A DNA stretch of 13,503 nt from Opitutia bacterium UBA7397 (lineage in GTDB: Bacteria; Verrucomicrobiota; Verrucomicrobiia; Opitutales; UBA953). The notes below the pieces were generated by a model. It was not told the DNA's origin and made no database searches. It worked only from the letters and a program-made list of their open reading frames with translations. Position 1 is the stretch's first letter. Every line of letters starts with the position of its first letter. The position numbers were made by a program, and so were the translations under genes. This document shows positions 7,233 through 13,390 of the stretch, piece by piece. The stretch covers positions 18,933 to 32,435 of the forward strand of contig DKND01000114.1 of NCBI GenBank assembly GCA_002470605.1. Direction: 5' to 3'.

Positions 7233-9491
7233 GTGCCTGACTTGTTTGGAGAGACTGAACCCGGCGTCGCCGAGGTGGTCCCGTTTGATGGCGGGGCCCG
7301 GGCCTACTCATATTCTGTGCCGGCAGCCCTTAAGGATACGTTGCAAGTCGGCCAGCTGGTGCGAGTGCCGTTAGGGGGGCGGGTGAGTCTGGGGGTCGTC
7401 TGGAAGTATCCCGCCGAACCTTTGGTGGGCACGAAGCTGCGGAGTATCGTCGTACTCGAGCACGAGCAGCCCGTGATGACGCCCGATTGCTGCAAGCTCG
7501 CCGAGTGGATGGCAGGATATTATGGTTGCGGGCTTAACTCGGTGTTGGAGACGGTCCTTCCCGCGGCCGTGCGCAAGGGCGTTCGTCCCGTTCTTCGTCG
7601 GATGTTGTCGTTGATTACACCGCCTGACGCCGAGACTTTAGCGAAGATGCGTCGCAAGGCGCCCCGCCAAGCCCAGCTCATCGACTTTCTTTCCGCTCAG
7701 GCTGAACCTGTCGACCGCACGAGGGTTGCGACGGACTTGGGCGTCGGGCCCTCTGCCATCACGGCGTTAATCGCCGCCGGGACGATCAAGGAAGCAACCA
7801 GCGTGCAATGGCGCGTGGCTTACGATGACCCCTTTTCCGAAGGTGAGACGGTCGCCGCCGCCGGACACATTCTCAACCCGGAACAGTTGGCCGCCGTCGC
7901 TTCGGCGACCGAGACGTTGGACAGTAAAGCTTTCCGGGCACATCTCCTGCATGGCGTCACTGGCTCGGGTAAGACCGAGGTTTACGTCGCCTTGATCCGT
8001 AAGGTAATTGCGGAAGGGGGCTCGGCAATTTTTCTGGTCCCGGAAGTGGCGCTGACGCCCCAGACGGTGGGTCGTTTGCGTTCACGCCTGGCTGACCTAG
8101 GCGCCAAGGTTGTCGTCTGGCATAGTCATCTTTCTGCGGGCGAACGTTTTGATGCGTGGATGGCGATGTCGTTGGGGCAGGCGAGGGTGGTCGTCGGCGC
8201 CCGCTCTGCGGTCTTCGCTCCCTTGCCGAACCTTCGCCTCATCGTCGTCGACGAGGAGCACGAGCCTTCGTTCAAGCAGGGCGAAACGCCAATGTATCAC
8301 GGGCGTGATGTCGCGGTCATGCGGGCTTCGATTCTGGGCGCCGCTTGCGTGCTGGGTTCGGCGACTCCTTCCTTGGAAACCTGGAAGAATGCCACGGCCG
8401 GCCGGTATGTCCTCAATACGATGCCGAAGCGGGTGGATGACCGCCCGATGCCGGCGTTTCGTATCATTGATATGCGGCGCGAGATCCTGCATGCGAAAGG
8501 GCAGCACATCCTCTCCCGTGAATTGGTGGACGGTATTCGCGAGCGGCTCCAGAAACGTGAACAATCCATTCTTTTCCTCAATCGTCGCGGGCATTCCCGC
8601 TCGCTCGTCTGTCCCGATTGCGGCGAAGCGGTGCAGTGCGCCCGTTGCAGCGTCTCATTGACGCTTCATCGTACTAACGACACGGCGCGTTGCCACCTCT
8701 GTAACCATCAGGAACGCGCGCCAGTGGTCTGCCCCAAGTGCCGCTCTCCGAAGGTGCGCTGGAAGGGCTATGGCACCCAAAAGGTGGAAGAAACCATCGC
8801 ACAGCTTTTTCCGCGGGCTCGGGTCGCCCGGATCGATGCCGATACGATGGGGAAGAAGGATCTTTTCCGCCAAGTACTTTCCGATTTCCGGGCGGGCAAA
8901 TATGACATGCTGTTAGGGACGCAGATGATCGCGAAGGGCTTGGATTTTCCGCGCGTAACGTTGGTCGGGATCATCGATGCGGACCTGTCGCTGCAATTAC
9001 CTGATTTCCGGGCCGCGGAGCGGACTTTTCAACTGCTGACGCAGGTGGCCGGCCGGGCCGGTCGCGGTCAGCTCGAGGGCGTCGTCGTGGTGCAGAGTTT
9101 TCAGCCTGCCTCGGATCCGATCCAATTCGCCAAACGGATGGATTTCCAAGGCTTTGCCGCCGCGGAATTAGGGAAGCGTTCAGAATTTGGCTACCCACCC
9201 GAACGGCATCTAATTCGACATATTTTCCGCGGGCGTAACGCGGAGAAAGTTAATTTTGTGGCGGACGCTTGGGTCAAGGAACTCGAACGCCTGCATCCTG
9301 GCGTCGCCGAGATTCGCGGGCCGGCTCCGTGTCCGTTCGAGAAAATCCAAGACCAGCATCGTCTGCATATCTGGTATCTCGTCTCGGGCGTGAAATCTTT
9401 CCTCGGGGCGTTGCTGCCTTTGCGGGCAAAGTTCCTACGCGAGGATGATGTCATCGACGTCATCGACGTGGACGCCCAAGACTGCGCCTGA
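7233..9491 (+). CDS. priA: primosomal replication restart helicase PriA
   Basis: PriA is the DEXH 3'-to-5' DNA helicase that recognises stalled forks and reloads the replisome. The 752 residues are a normal length. The N-terminal DNA-binding domain spans about 1-110 (YSYSVPAAL; GQLVRVPLGGR). The helicase core has Walker A GVTGSGKTEV (241-250), PEVALTPQT (270-278), HSHLSAGER (297-305), GARSAVFAP, the Walker B box DEEH (340-343), GSATPS (375-380), GTQMIAKGLDF (562-572) and QVAGRAGRG (604-612). Eight cysteines (460, 463, 469, 472, 487, 490, 500, 503) form the paired zinc sites inserted in the core. The start is GTG 7233: an in-frame TAG at 7215 rules out anything much longer, and MPDLFGE leads directly into the domain. 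No Shine-Dalgarno sequence is evident. The stop lies 6 bp from the convergent corA stop, with no clear terminator hairpin between them. Confidence 0.96.
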   Translation: MPDLFGETEPGVAEVVPFDGGARAYSYSVPAALKDTLQVGQLVRVPLGGRVSLGVVWKYPAEPLVGTKLRSIVVLEHEQPVMTPDCCKLAEWMAGYYGCGLNSVLETVLPAAVRKGVRPVLRRMLSLITPPDAETLAKMRRKAPRQAQLIDFLSAQAEPVDRTRVATDLGVGPSAITALIAAGTIKEATSVQWRVAYDDPFSEGETVAAAGHILNPEQLAAVASATETLDSKAFRAHLLHGVTGSGKTEVYVALIRKVIAEGGSAIFLVPEVALTPQTVGRLRSRLADLGAKVVVWHSHLSAGERFDAWMAMSLGQARVVVGARSAVFAPLPNLRLIVVDEEHEPSFKQGETPMYHGRDVAVMRASILGAACVLGSATPSLETWKNATAGRYVLNTMPKRVDDRPMPAFRIIDMRREILHAKGQHILSRELVDGIRERLQKREQSILFLNRRGHSRSLVCPDCGEAVQCARCSVSLTLHRTNDTARCHLCNHQERAPVVCPKCRSPKVRWKGYGTQKVEETIAQLFPRARVARIDADTMGKKDLFRQVLSDFRAGKYDMLLGTQMIAKGLDFPRVTLVGIIDADLSLQLPDFRAAERTFQLLTQVAGRAGRGQLEGVVVVQSFQPASDPIQFAKRMDFQGFAAAELGKRSEFGYPPERHLIRHIFRGRNAEKVNFVADAWVKELERLHPGVAEIRGPAPCPFEKIQDQHRLHIWYLVSGVKSFLGALLPLRAKFLREDDVIDVIDVDAQDCA

Positions 9492-9497
9492 AGTGCC

Positions 9498-10697
9498 TTA
9501 CCACCAGCGTTTACGCTTCATCCAGAGGATGATGCCGATGGCGAGCAGGGACATGATCCCAAGGGCCAAGAAATAGCCATACTTATGGCCCCATTCGGTA
9601 TGGATTTCGGGCATGAACTGAAAATTCATCCCCCAGAGGCCGGCCAAAAAAGTTAGCGGAATGAAAACCGAGCTCATCACTGTCAGGGTCCGGATCACTT
9701 CGTTGGTCCGGCGTTCTTGCTGGGTATGGTGATATTCTTGGAGGTCCTGCAGGATCATGCGCGCATGCTCGATGCGGTCGGCGGCACGGATGGCGTGATC
9801 GTACAAGTCGCGCAAGAACATGTCCAAAGACGGCGGGAGCAAAGGGTGCTCATAATGTTCGAGGACGCTGACCATGTCCTTGAGGGGTTGGGCGAGTCGG
9901 CTGAGGCGCACGACGATACGCTTGAGGCGGTAGACTTCGTTAAGGTCCCAATTGTCCGTGCCCTTGAGGATGGAATCTTCCAGCTCGGTGGTGGCGTCTT
10001 CGATTTCTTCTGTCTGGTAAAGCAGTCGGTCGACGAGCGTGTCGAGCAGTGAGTAGACAAGGTAGCCGGCGTGCCATTTGCGGATGTTGCCCTTATTGTC
10101 GGCGATACGCTTCTCGACGGCTTCGAAGACTTTCTCGTCGTTTTCGTGGAAGGAAATGACCCAGTTTTGCGCCGCGACGATGGAAATTTGTTGTCCTCGC
10201 GGGGTGTCTTCTTCGACGCCGATGCGAACGGCGCGAGCGATGGCTAGAAGTTTGTCTCCGTGTTCTTCGAATTTCGGACGCGAAGTGACGGTCAGGATAT
10301 CTTCCTGGGCCAGCATCGGGATATCAAAAAATGCTCCGACGATGTGGACGATCTGGGGGTCGGTGATGCCTTGGACCTGGATCCAGACCATGCCAGGTTT
10401 TCCGGCATAGCGGCCGATCGAATCCAGTTCGGAGAACTCCTCCAGCTTGCAGCTGGTTTCATCGTAGGCGATGACGCGAAATTTGGTCGGAGCGGTGGAC
10501 TCAAAAGGGGAAGCGGCGGGCAGTTCTCCCGGGGCGCGGCCGATTTCTGTCTCCACGTAGGCGGCTTCGCCAGACAAAGGGACGGCATCGGCCTTTAAGC
10601 CCAAGCGCGTGCGTATTTCCTGCATCCGACGTTCTAGGAACGTACGGCTCCGGGCTGCTTCCTGCTGTCGCCTTTGCTGCTGCCGACTCATGGGCAC
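9498..10697 (-). CDS. corA: CorA-family magnesium/cobalt transporter
   Basis: This is a pentameric inner-membrane channel for Mg2+ and related divalent cations. The 399-residue product has a large cytosolic N-terminal domain with long helices (about 185-340) and two C-terminal transmembrane helices (about 340-357 and 374-393). The signature GMN selectivity motif is at 356-358 in LWGMNFQFMPE, and the tail MKRKRWW is basic and cytosolic as in the family. The first ~35 residues are a Gln/Arg-rich, probably helical extension (MSRQQQRRQQEAARSR) not present in shorter CorA proteins. The start is GTG 10697, which has a weak GAGG 11 bases upstream. ATG 10691, two codons further in, is an equally possible start. 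The upstream minus-strand gene of unknown function ends 56 bp before it, so the two may be co-transcribed. Confidence 0.95.
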   Translation of the reverse strand: MPMSRQQQRRQQEAARSRTFLERRMQEIRTRLGLKADAVPLSGEAAYVETEIGRAPGELPAASPFESTAPTKFRVIAYDETSCKLEEFSELDSIGRYAGKPGMVWIQVQGITDPQIVHIVGAFFDIPMLAQEDILTVTSRPKFEEHGDKLLAIARAVRIGVEEDTPRGQQISIVAAQNWVISFHENDEKVFEAVEKRIADNKGNIRKWHAGYLVYSLLDTLVDRLLYQTEEIEDATTELEDSILKGTDNWDLNEVYRLKRIVVRLSRLAQPLKDMVSVLEHYEHPLLPPSLDMFLRDLYDHAIRAADRIEHARMILQDLQEYHHTQQERRTNEVIRTLTVMSSVFIPLTFLAGLWGMNFQFMPEIHTEWGHKYGYFLALGIMSLLAIGIILWMKRKRWW

Positions 10698-10753
10698 AGC
10701 ATTCCGAGCCTCGCCGGGTTGTCAACGGGTCTGCGGGGGCCAACTTGCCCGGA

Positions 10754-11113
10754 TTACTTTACTTTTTGGCGCGACTTGCTGTTCCGTCGGCCATTTTTGC
10801 CGATGCCCATCGATTCGAGTTTACCCTGATGGATTTTCTGGAAGAGGTTGTTGGAATTGATTACCCCGAGGCAATAGAGCACCGAAGCGACGTCCTCGGT
10901 CTTGTTCTTGTCCACGAGTCCGGCATTCGTCAGCCATTGCGCGAGGGCGTTGTGGAAGTTGTTCGGGCTGATGTCCATGCCTTCGCCGCCGAGCCGTAGC
11001 CAGAGTTCGGTACGGAGCGCGATGGTGCAATTGCCCCGCTTGTCGTGGGTTTTGCGGATGCGCTTGAGGATGTCGCCGACGGTTTCGGAGTGCTTGTCAG
11101 AATCTTCGCTCAT
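10754..11113 (-). CDS. conserved-looking 119-residue protein of unknown function
   Basis: I do not recognise a family for this protein. It is soluble and charged, with an acidic N-terminus (MSEDSDKHSETVGD), a helix-rich centre and a strongly basic tail (GKNGRRNSKSRQKVK) that could touch nucleic acid. The middle block (SPNNFHNALAQWLTNAGLVD and DVASVLYCLGVINSNNLFQK) has the hydrophobic spacing of a small helical domain. There is no signal peptide, membrane segment or cysteine cluster. I believe it is real because it fills an otherwise geneless gap, has an ATG start and runs in the direction of corA, 56 bp upstream of it. An AT-rich region with a TATAAT box precedes it. No Shine-Dalgarno sequence is present. 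Its composition is not unlike that of its neighbours, so there is no sign of recent transfer. Confidence 0.7.
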   Translation of the reverse strand: MSEDSDKHSETVGDILKRIRKTHDKRGNCTIALRTELWLRLGGEGMDISPNNFHNALAQWLTNAGLVDKNKTEDVASVLYCLGVINSNNLFQKIHQGKLESMGIGKNGRRNSKSRQKVK

Positions 11114-11244
11114 GTGAAAATTAGTCGAATGGAAGGGGCTCGGTGCGGCTGCGGTCAGGCGTCAGAATGAAGTCACCACGGTGCCCTGATTTCATATTTA
11201 ATCCAGAGTTTGCAGGGAACCTCTAATTACATTTCAAGCGTAAT

Positions 11245-11250
11245 ATTATA
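11245..11250 (-). promoter_or_regulatory. possible -10 box for the 119-residue protein gene
   Basis: The minus strand reads a perfect TATAAT within an AT-rich stretch (about 11188-11275) that stands out in a GC-rich region. It lies about 130 bp upstream of the ATG at 11113. No convincing -35 hexamer is found 17 bp upstream (AACTCG), so the promoter call is weak and could reflect AT-richness alone. Confidence 0.25.
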
Positions 11251-11288
11251 AAGTTAATAGTTTTATCCGAGTTCCGTTGCGGCAGGCA

Positions 11289-11420
11289 TTCGGGTAGGGT
11301 CCCCGGTTCGGCTGGAACGGAGGGTCTGATATCCGGGTGGTCGCGACAGGACTTGAACCTGTGACTTCTACAATGTGAATGTAGCGCTCTAACCAACTGA
11401 GCTACGCGACCTTACCCGAA
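11289..11420. repeat. 13-nt near-perfect inverted repeat flanking the Val tRNA
   Basis: TTCGGGTAGGGTC at 11289-11301 is the inverse of GACCTTACCCGAA at 11408-11420, with 12 of 13 matches. The right copy covers the first four bases of the tRNA gene (GGTC, minus strand) and the nine bases before it. The left copy lies about 37 bp beyond the tRNA 3' end. The arms are about 106 nt apart. It could be a small inverted duplication of the tRNA 5' region or a chance match. Confidence 0.5.
11338..11411 (-). tRNA. tRNA-Val, anticodon CAC
   Basis: Read on the minus strand, the 74 nt fold into a complete cloverleaf. The acceptor GGTCGCG pairs perfectly with CGCGACC. The D-stem is GCTC/GAGC with loop AGTTGGTTA. 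The anticodon stem is CTACA/TGTAG with loop TTCACAT, placing anticodon CAC at 34-36. The variable loop is five nt. The T-stem is ACAGG/CCTGT with loop TTCAAGT. CAC reads GTG, and A35, C36 and discriminator A73 agree with valine identity. The three bases after A73 are CCC, so the CCA end is not encoded and must be added by tRNA nucleotidyltransferase. A CAC isoacceptor fits a genome that uses many GTG codons. Confidence 0.96.
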
Positions 11421-11519
11421 GGTGATATCTTAGCCGAGGGGGGAGGGTGACGGGCAAGCCTCATTTGTCTTCCCGCGGGGGCTTGCCATGTCTCGAGATT
11501 GCCCAATTATATCCAAGAA

Positions 11520-11888
11520 ATGAATGCCACCCACAGTACTCCTGCGCCACGCGTGGCCGACGAGCGGCTGATCCGGCTGACGGCCTCGGCGGGTGTCAAA
11601 GTGAAGGCGCTGGCCTTACGGGAGGCCCAAGGCAGTTTCCTCCGGGTCGCCATTTCCGGCGGCGGTTGCAATGGCCTGTCCTATAAGATGCGTTTTGTCG
11701 GTGAGGCCAAAGTGGCTGATATCATGGTCAGGTCGGAAGGGGTCGAGGTCTTGATCGATCCGAAATCGGCCCTTTATCTGCGCGGCACGCAGTTGGATTA
11801 TTCCGATAAGATGATCGGCGGAGGCTTCAAGTTCTCCAACCCCAACGCCAAGGCCAGCTGTTCCTGCGGCGAGAGTTTTTCGCTTTAA
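11520..11888 (+). CDS. A-type iron-sulfur cluster carrier (HesB/IscA/ErpA family)
   Basis: This small cytosolic scaffold/carrier delivers Fe-S clusters to apo-enzymes. The 122-residue product has the full HesB-like fold signature. The three ligand cysteines are Cys50 in ISGGGCNGLSYKM and Cys114/Cys116 in the C-terminal CSCGESFSL, with DYSDKMIGGGFKFSNPNA between them. The first ~15 residues (MNATHSTPAPRVADE) form a non-conserved leader. ATG 11520 is preferred over an in-frame TTG at 11499 because the family domain starts near residue 17. No Shine-Dalgarno sequence precedes it. A TTGCCA at 11483-11488 and TATATC at 11508-11513 could form a promoter so close to the ATG that the mRNA would be leaderless, but this is weak. 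No isc or suf operon genes are adjacent. IscA, ErpA and SufA cannot be told apart from the sequence alone. Confidence 0.92.
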   Translation: MNATHSTPAPRVADERLIRLTASAGVKVKALALREAQGSFLRVAISGGGCNGLSYKMRFVGEAKVADIMVRSEGVEVLIDPKSALYLRGTQLDYSDKMIGGGFKFSNPNAKASCSCGESFSL

Positions 11889-11891
11889 CTG

Positions 11892-11924
11892 CCTTAGGTA
11901 GGGTCAGCACTGCGTGCTGACCTA
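11892..11924 (+). repeat. palindromic GTAGGG-type repeat, copy A (possible terminator)
   Basis: A prefix CCTTAGGTAGGG (11892-11903) runs into a perfect 9-bp stem, GGTCAGCAC pairing with GTGCTGACC, around a TGC loop. It begins four bases after the Fe-S carrier gene stop and is followed by TAGTTTGC, so it could end that transcript. The T-run is short for a classical intrinsic terminator. Confidence 0.75.
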
Positions 11925-11952
11925 GTTTGCTAATTCGGCCGGCGAACGGTGG

Positions 11953-11983
11953 CCTTAGGTAGGGGCACGGCTACGCCGTGCCC
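11953..11983 (+). repeat. palindromic GTAGGG-type repeat, copy B
   Basis: It has the same CCTTAGGTAGGG prefix as copy A, followed by a different perfect 9-bp stem, GGGCACGGC with GCCGTGCCC, around a TAC loop. The conserved prefix with a changed but still complementary stem indicates that copies A and B belong to one repeat family. It lies in the convergent spacer between the Fe-S carrier gene and tgt. Confidence 0.78.
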
Positions 11984-11985
11984 TC

Positions 11986-12013
11986 GGGCGCGACGTAGTC
12001 TCGCCCCTACCTT
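11986..12013 (-). repeat. palindromic GTAGGG-type repeat, copy C (inverted)
   Basis: Read on the minus strand it is AAGGTAG followed by arms GGGCGAGAC and GTCGCGCCC around a TAC loop, with eight of nine pairs. Its orientation is opposite to copies A and B. As a result the prefixes of B and C form a further 9-nt inverted repeat, GGTAGGGGC (11958-11966) with GCCCCTACC (12003-12011), which could enclose both hairpins in one larger structure. A 10-nt direct repeat CCGGCGAACG at 11939-11948 and 12026-12035 brackets B and C. Confidence 0.7.
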
Positions 12014-12044
12014 GGCGTTCACCATCCGGCGAACGCGGTCTGCC

Positions 12045-13187
12045 TTAGTCCGCCGGTATCTCGTCCTTGGCGCCGGCTTCGTAACGTTCGCACCAGGCCT
12101 TGGACCAGGAGGCGAAGTCACCCGCGGCGATATGCACGTGGGCCTGGGCCATGAGGTCCTGCAGGAAGTGGATATTATGTAGCGCGAGTAACGTACCGCC
12201 AAGCTGTTCGCCGGCGTGGTGCAGGTGACGCAGGTAGGCGCGCGAGAAATGACGACAGGTGTAATTGTCCATGCCTTCGACCAGCGGGCGGTGGTCTTCG
12301 CGGTAACGCAGGTGCTTGACGCTGATCGGACCATCGGGGGTGAACGCGCCGCCATGGCGTCCGATGCGGGTGGGCATCGTGCAGTCGAACATGTCGGCGC
12401 CGAGCGCGACCATGCGGAGCAGCTGGGGCGGGGTCCCGACGCCCATGACGTAGCGGGGTTTGTTCTTCGGCAGGAGCGGCGCGACGAGGCCGACCTGATG
12501 GAGCATGTGCTCCTCTGGTTCGCCGACGCTGACGCCGCCGATGGCATGGCCCGGGAAGTCGAGACCGCCGAGCTCCTCGGCGCAGCGGATGCGCAGGTCG
12601 TCGTAGACCGAGCCCTGGTTGATGCAGAAGAGGTGACGGCCTGAGGCGAGGAAGCCACTGTCCTTGGCCAATTGGAGCATCTCCTTGGCCCAGCGGATGG
12701 AGCGGTTCACCGCGACTTCACACGCGGCGCGCTCGCAAGGGTAGGGCGGACACTCGTCGAGTACCATGGCGATGTCCGAGCCCAGTGCATCCTGGATGTC
12801 AAAGCAGTCCTTCACGTCGAGGAACAGCTTGTTGCCGTCGAGGTGGGAGCTGAAATGGATGCCCTCGTCGGTGATGGTGCGGAGCTTCGCGAGCGAGAAG
12901 ACCTGGAAGCCGCCGCTGTCGGTCAGGATCGGCTTGTCCCAGTGCATGAAATTATGGAGGCCGCCGGCGGCGCGGACGATCTCGCGGCCCGGACGGAGGT
13001 TCAGGTGGTAGGTGTTGCTGAGGAGGATTTGGGCGCCCGTCTCGGCGACCTGCTGGGGCGAGAGGCCCTTCACCGTGGCTTGGGTGCCCACCGGCATGAA
13101 GACCGGCGTGCGGACCTCCCCGTGAGGGGTCTTCAGGACGCCGAGGCGTGCGGCCGTCGTCGTATCGGTCTTAAGAAGGGTGAACAC
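12045..13187 (-). CDS. tgt: queuine/preQ1 tRNA-guanine transglycosylase
   Basis: Tgt swaps guanine-34 of GUN-anticodon tRNAs (Asp, Asn, His, Tyr) for preQ1, a key step of queuosine synthesis. The 380 residues match the bacterial family. Asp90 in LTDSGGFQVFSL, Asp144 in MVLDECPPYPC, the substrate loop around INQGSVYDDLR (189-199), AIGGVSVGE, and nucleophile Asp268 in DMFDCTMPTRIGRHG are present. The zinc site is odd. Characterised bacterial enzymes have Cys-x-Cys-x2-Cys plus a later His. Here the first two cysteines are Met306 and Asn308, and only Cys311 (in DNYTCRHFSRAYLRHL) and His337 (ALHN) remain. The start is GTG 13187; an in-frame TAG lies 12 bases upstream, so no longer form is possible. 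There is no Shine-Dalgarno sequence and no recognisable preQ1 riboswitch in the leader. Its closest neighbour upstream on the same strand is the amidohydrolase. Confidence 0.95.
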   Translation of the reverse strand: MFTLLKTDTTTAARLGVLKTPHGEVRTPVFMPVGTQATVKGLSPQQVAETGAQILLSNTYHLNLRPGREIVRAAGGLHNFMHWDKPILTDSGGFQVFSLAKLRTITDEGIHFSSHLDGNKLFLDVKDCFDIQDALGSDIAMVLDECPPYPCERAACEVAVNRSIRWAKEMLQLAKDSGFLASGRHLFCINQGSVYDDLRIRCAEELGGLDFPGHAIGGVSVGEPEEHMLHQVGLVAPLLPKNKPRYVMGVGTPPQLLRMVALGADMFDCTMPTRIGRHGGAFTPDGPISVKHLRYREDHRPLVEGMDNYTCRHFSRAYLRHLHHAGEQLGGTLLALHNIHFLQDLMAQAHVHIAAGDFASWSKAWCERYEAGAKDEIPAD

Positions 13188-13297
13188 GGTCGGAAACTAG
13201 GGGGGTAGCGGGGAAGGTGGCAAGGGGAACGCGCCGAACGGCGCGAGGGGGGCGCGTAGGCAAGGCGACAAGGGGACGAGGGAGTAAGAACCGCAAC
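13188..13297 (-). other. G-rich spacer upstream of tgt, with a small palindrome
   Basis: The plus strand has repeated G-runs: six at 13200-13205, four at 13210-13213, four at 13224-13227, six at 13247-13252, four at 13272-13275 and three at 13280-13282. The tgt leader RNA would therefore be C-rich while the template strand could form G-quadruplexes. Within it CGCGCCG and CGGCGCG (13230-13245) form a tight 7-bp hairpin. I see no gene here. Confidence 0.5.
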
Positions 13298-13370
13298 GGG
13301 AGACCGGAGGCTGGGATATTTGCTGCGGGCATTTAATAACCCCAGCCAATCATCCGATCTCCGGTTTCCC
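13298..13370. repeat. large imperfect inverted repeat between the amidohydrolase and tgt genes
   Basis: GGGAGACCGGAG (13298-13309) pairs with CTCCGGTTTCCC (13359-13370) over 12 positions, with one G-T wobble. Directly inside, GCTGGG (13310-13315) pairs with CCCAGC (13341-13346), leaving a 12-nt bulge on the right arm and a 25-nt loop. It starts 20 bp beyond the amidohydrolase stop codon. On the minus strand no U-run follows the stem, so it is not a standard intrinsic terminator. It may be an mRNA-stabilising or processing structure, or a small mobile repeat. Confidence 0.6.
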
Positions 13371-13390
13371 TTTATTCGAAGGGCTACCTA

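Noticed and set aside
7157..7240. 27-codon ORF (MPEADFLPAGHP...) between the membrane-protein gene and priA
   Set aside because: It overlaps both neighbours by a few bases and could be a coupling peptide, but there is no Shine-Dalgarno sequence, no family and no way to separate it from chance.
9489..9500. Terminator between the convergent priA and corA stops
   Set aside because: Only six bases separate the stop codons and no stem followed by a T-run is visible on either strand.
11488..11523. 11-codon ORF ending in an ATGA-type overlap with the Fe-S carrier start
   Set aside because: It is suggestive of a coupled leader peptide but far too short to support without ribosome profiling or conservation.
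11930..12658. 242-codon minus-strand ORF in another frame of tgt
   Set aside because: It overlaps tgt out of frame, is a Ser/Ala/Thr/Arg-rich artefact and reads through the palindromic repeats.
12672..13208. 178-codon plus-strand ORF antisense to tgt
   Set aside because: It is a Val/Ala/Asp/Glu-rich mirror of the GC-rich tgt codons, with no start signal or family match.
13188..13300. Possible preQ1 riboswitch in the tgt leader
   Set aside because: The leader RNA is C-rich with only a short CG hairpin. I see no preQ1-I A-rich tail or aptamer core.
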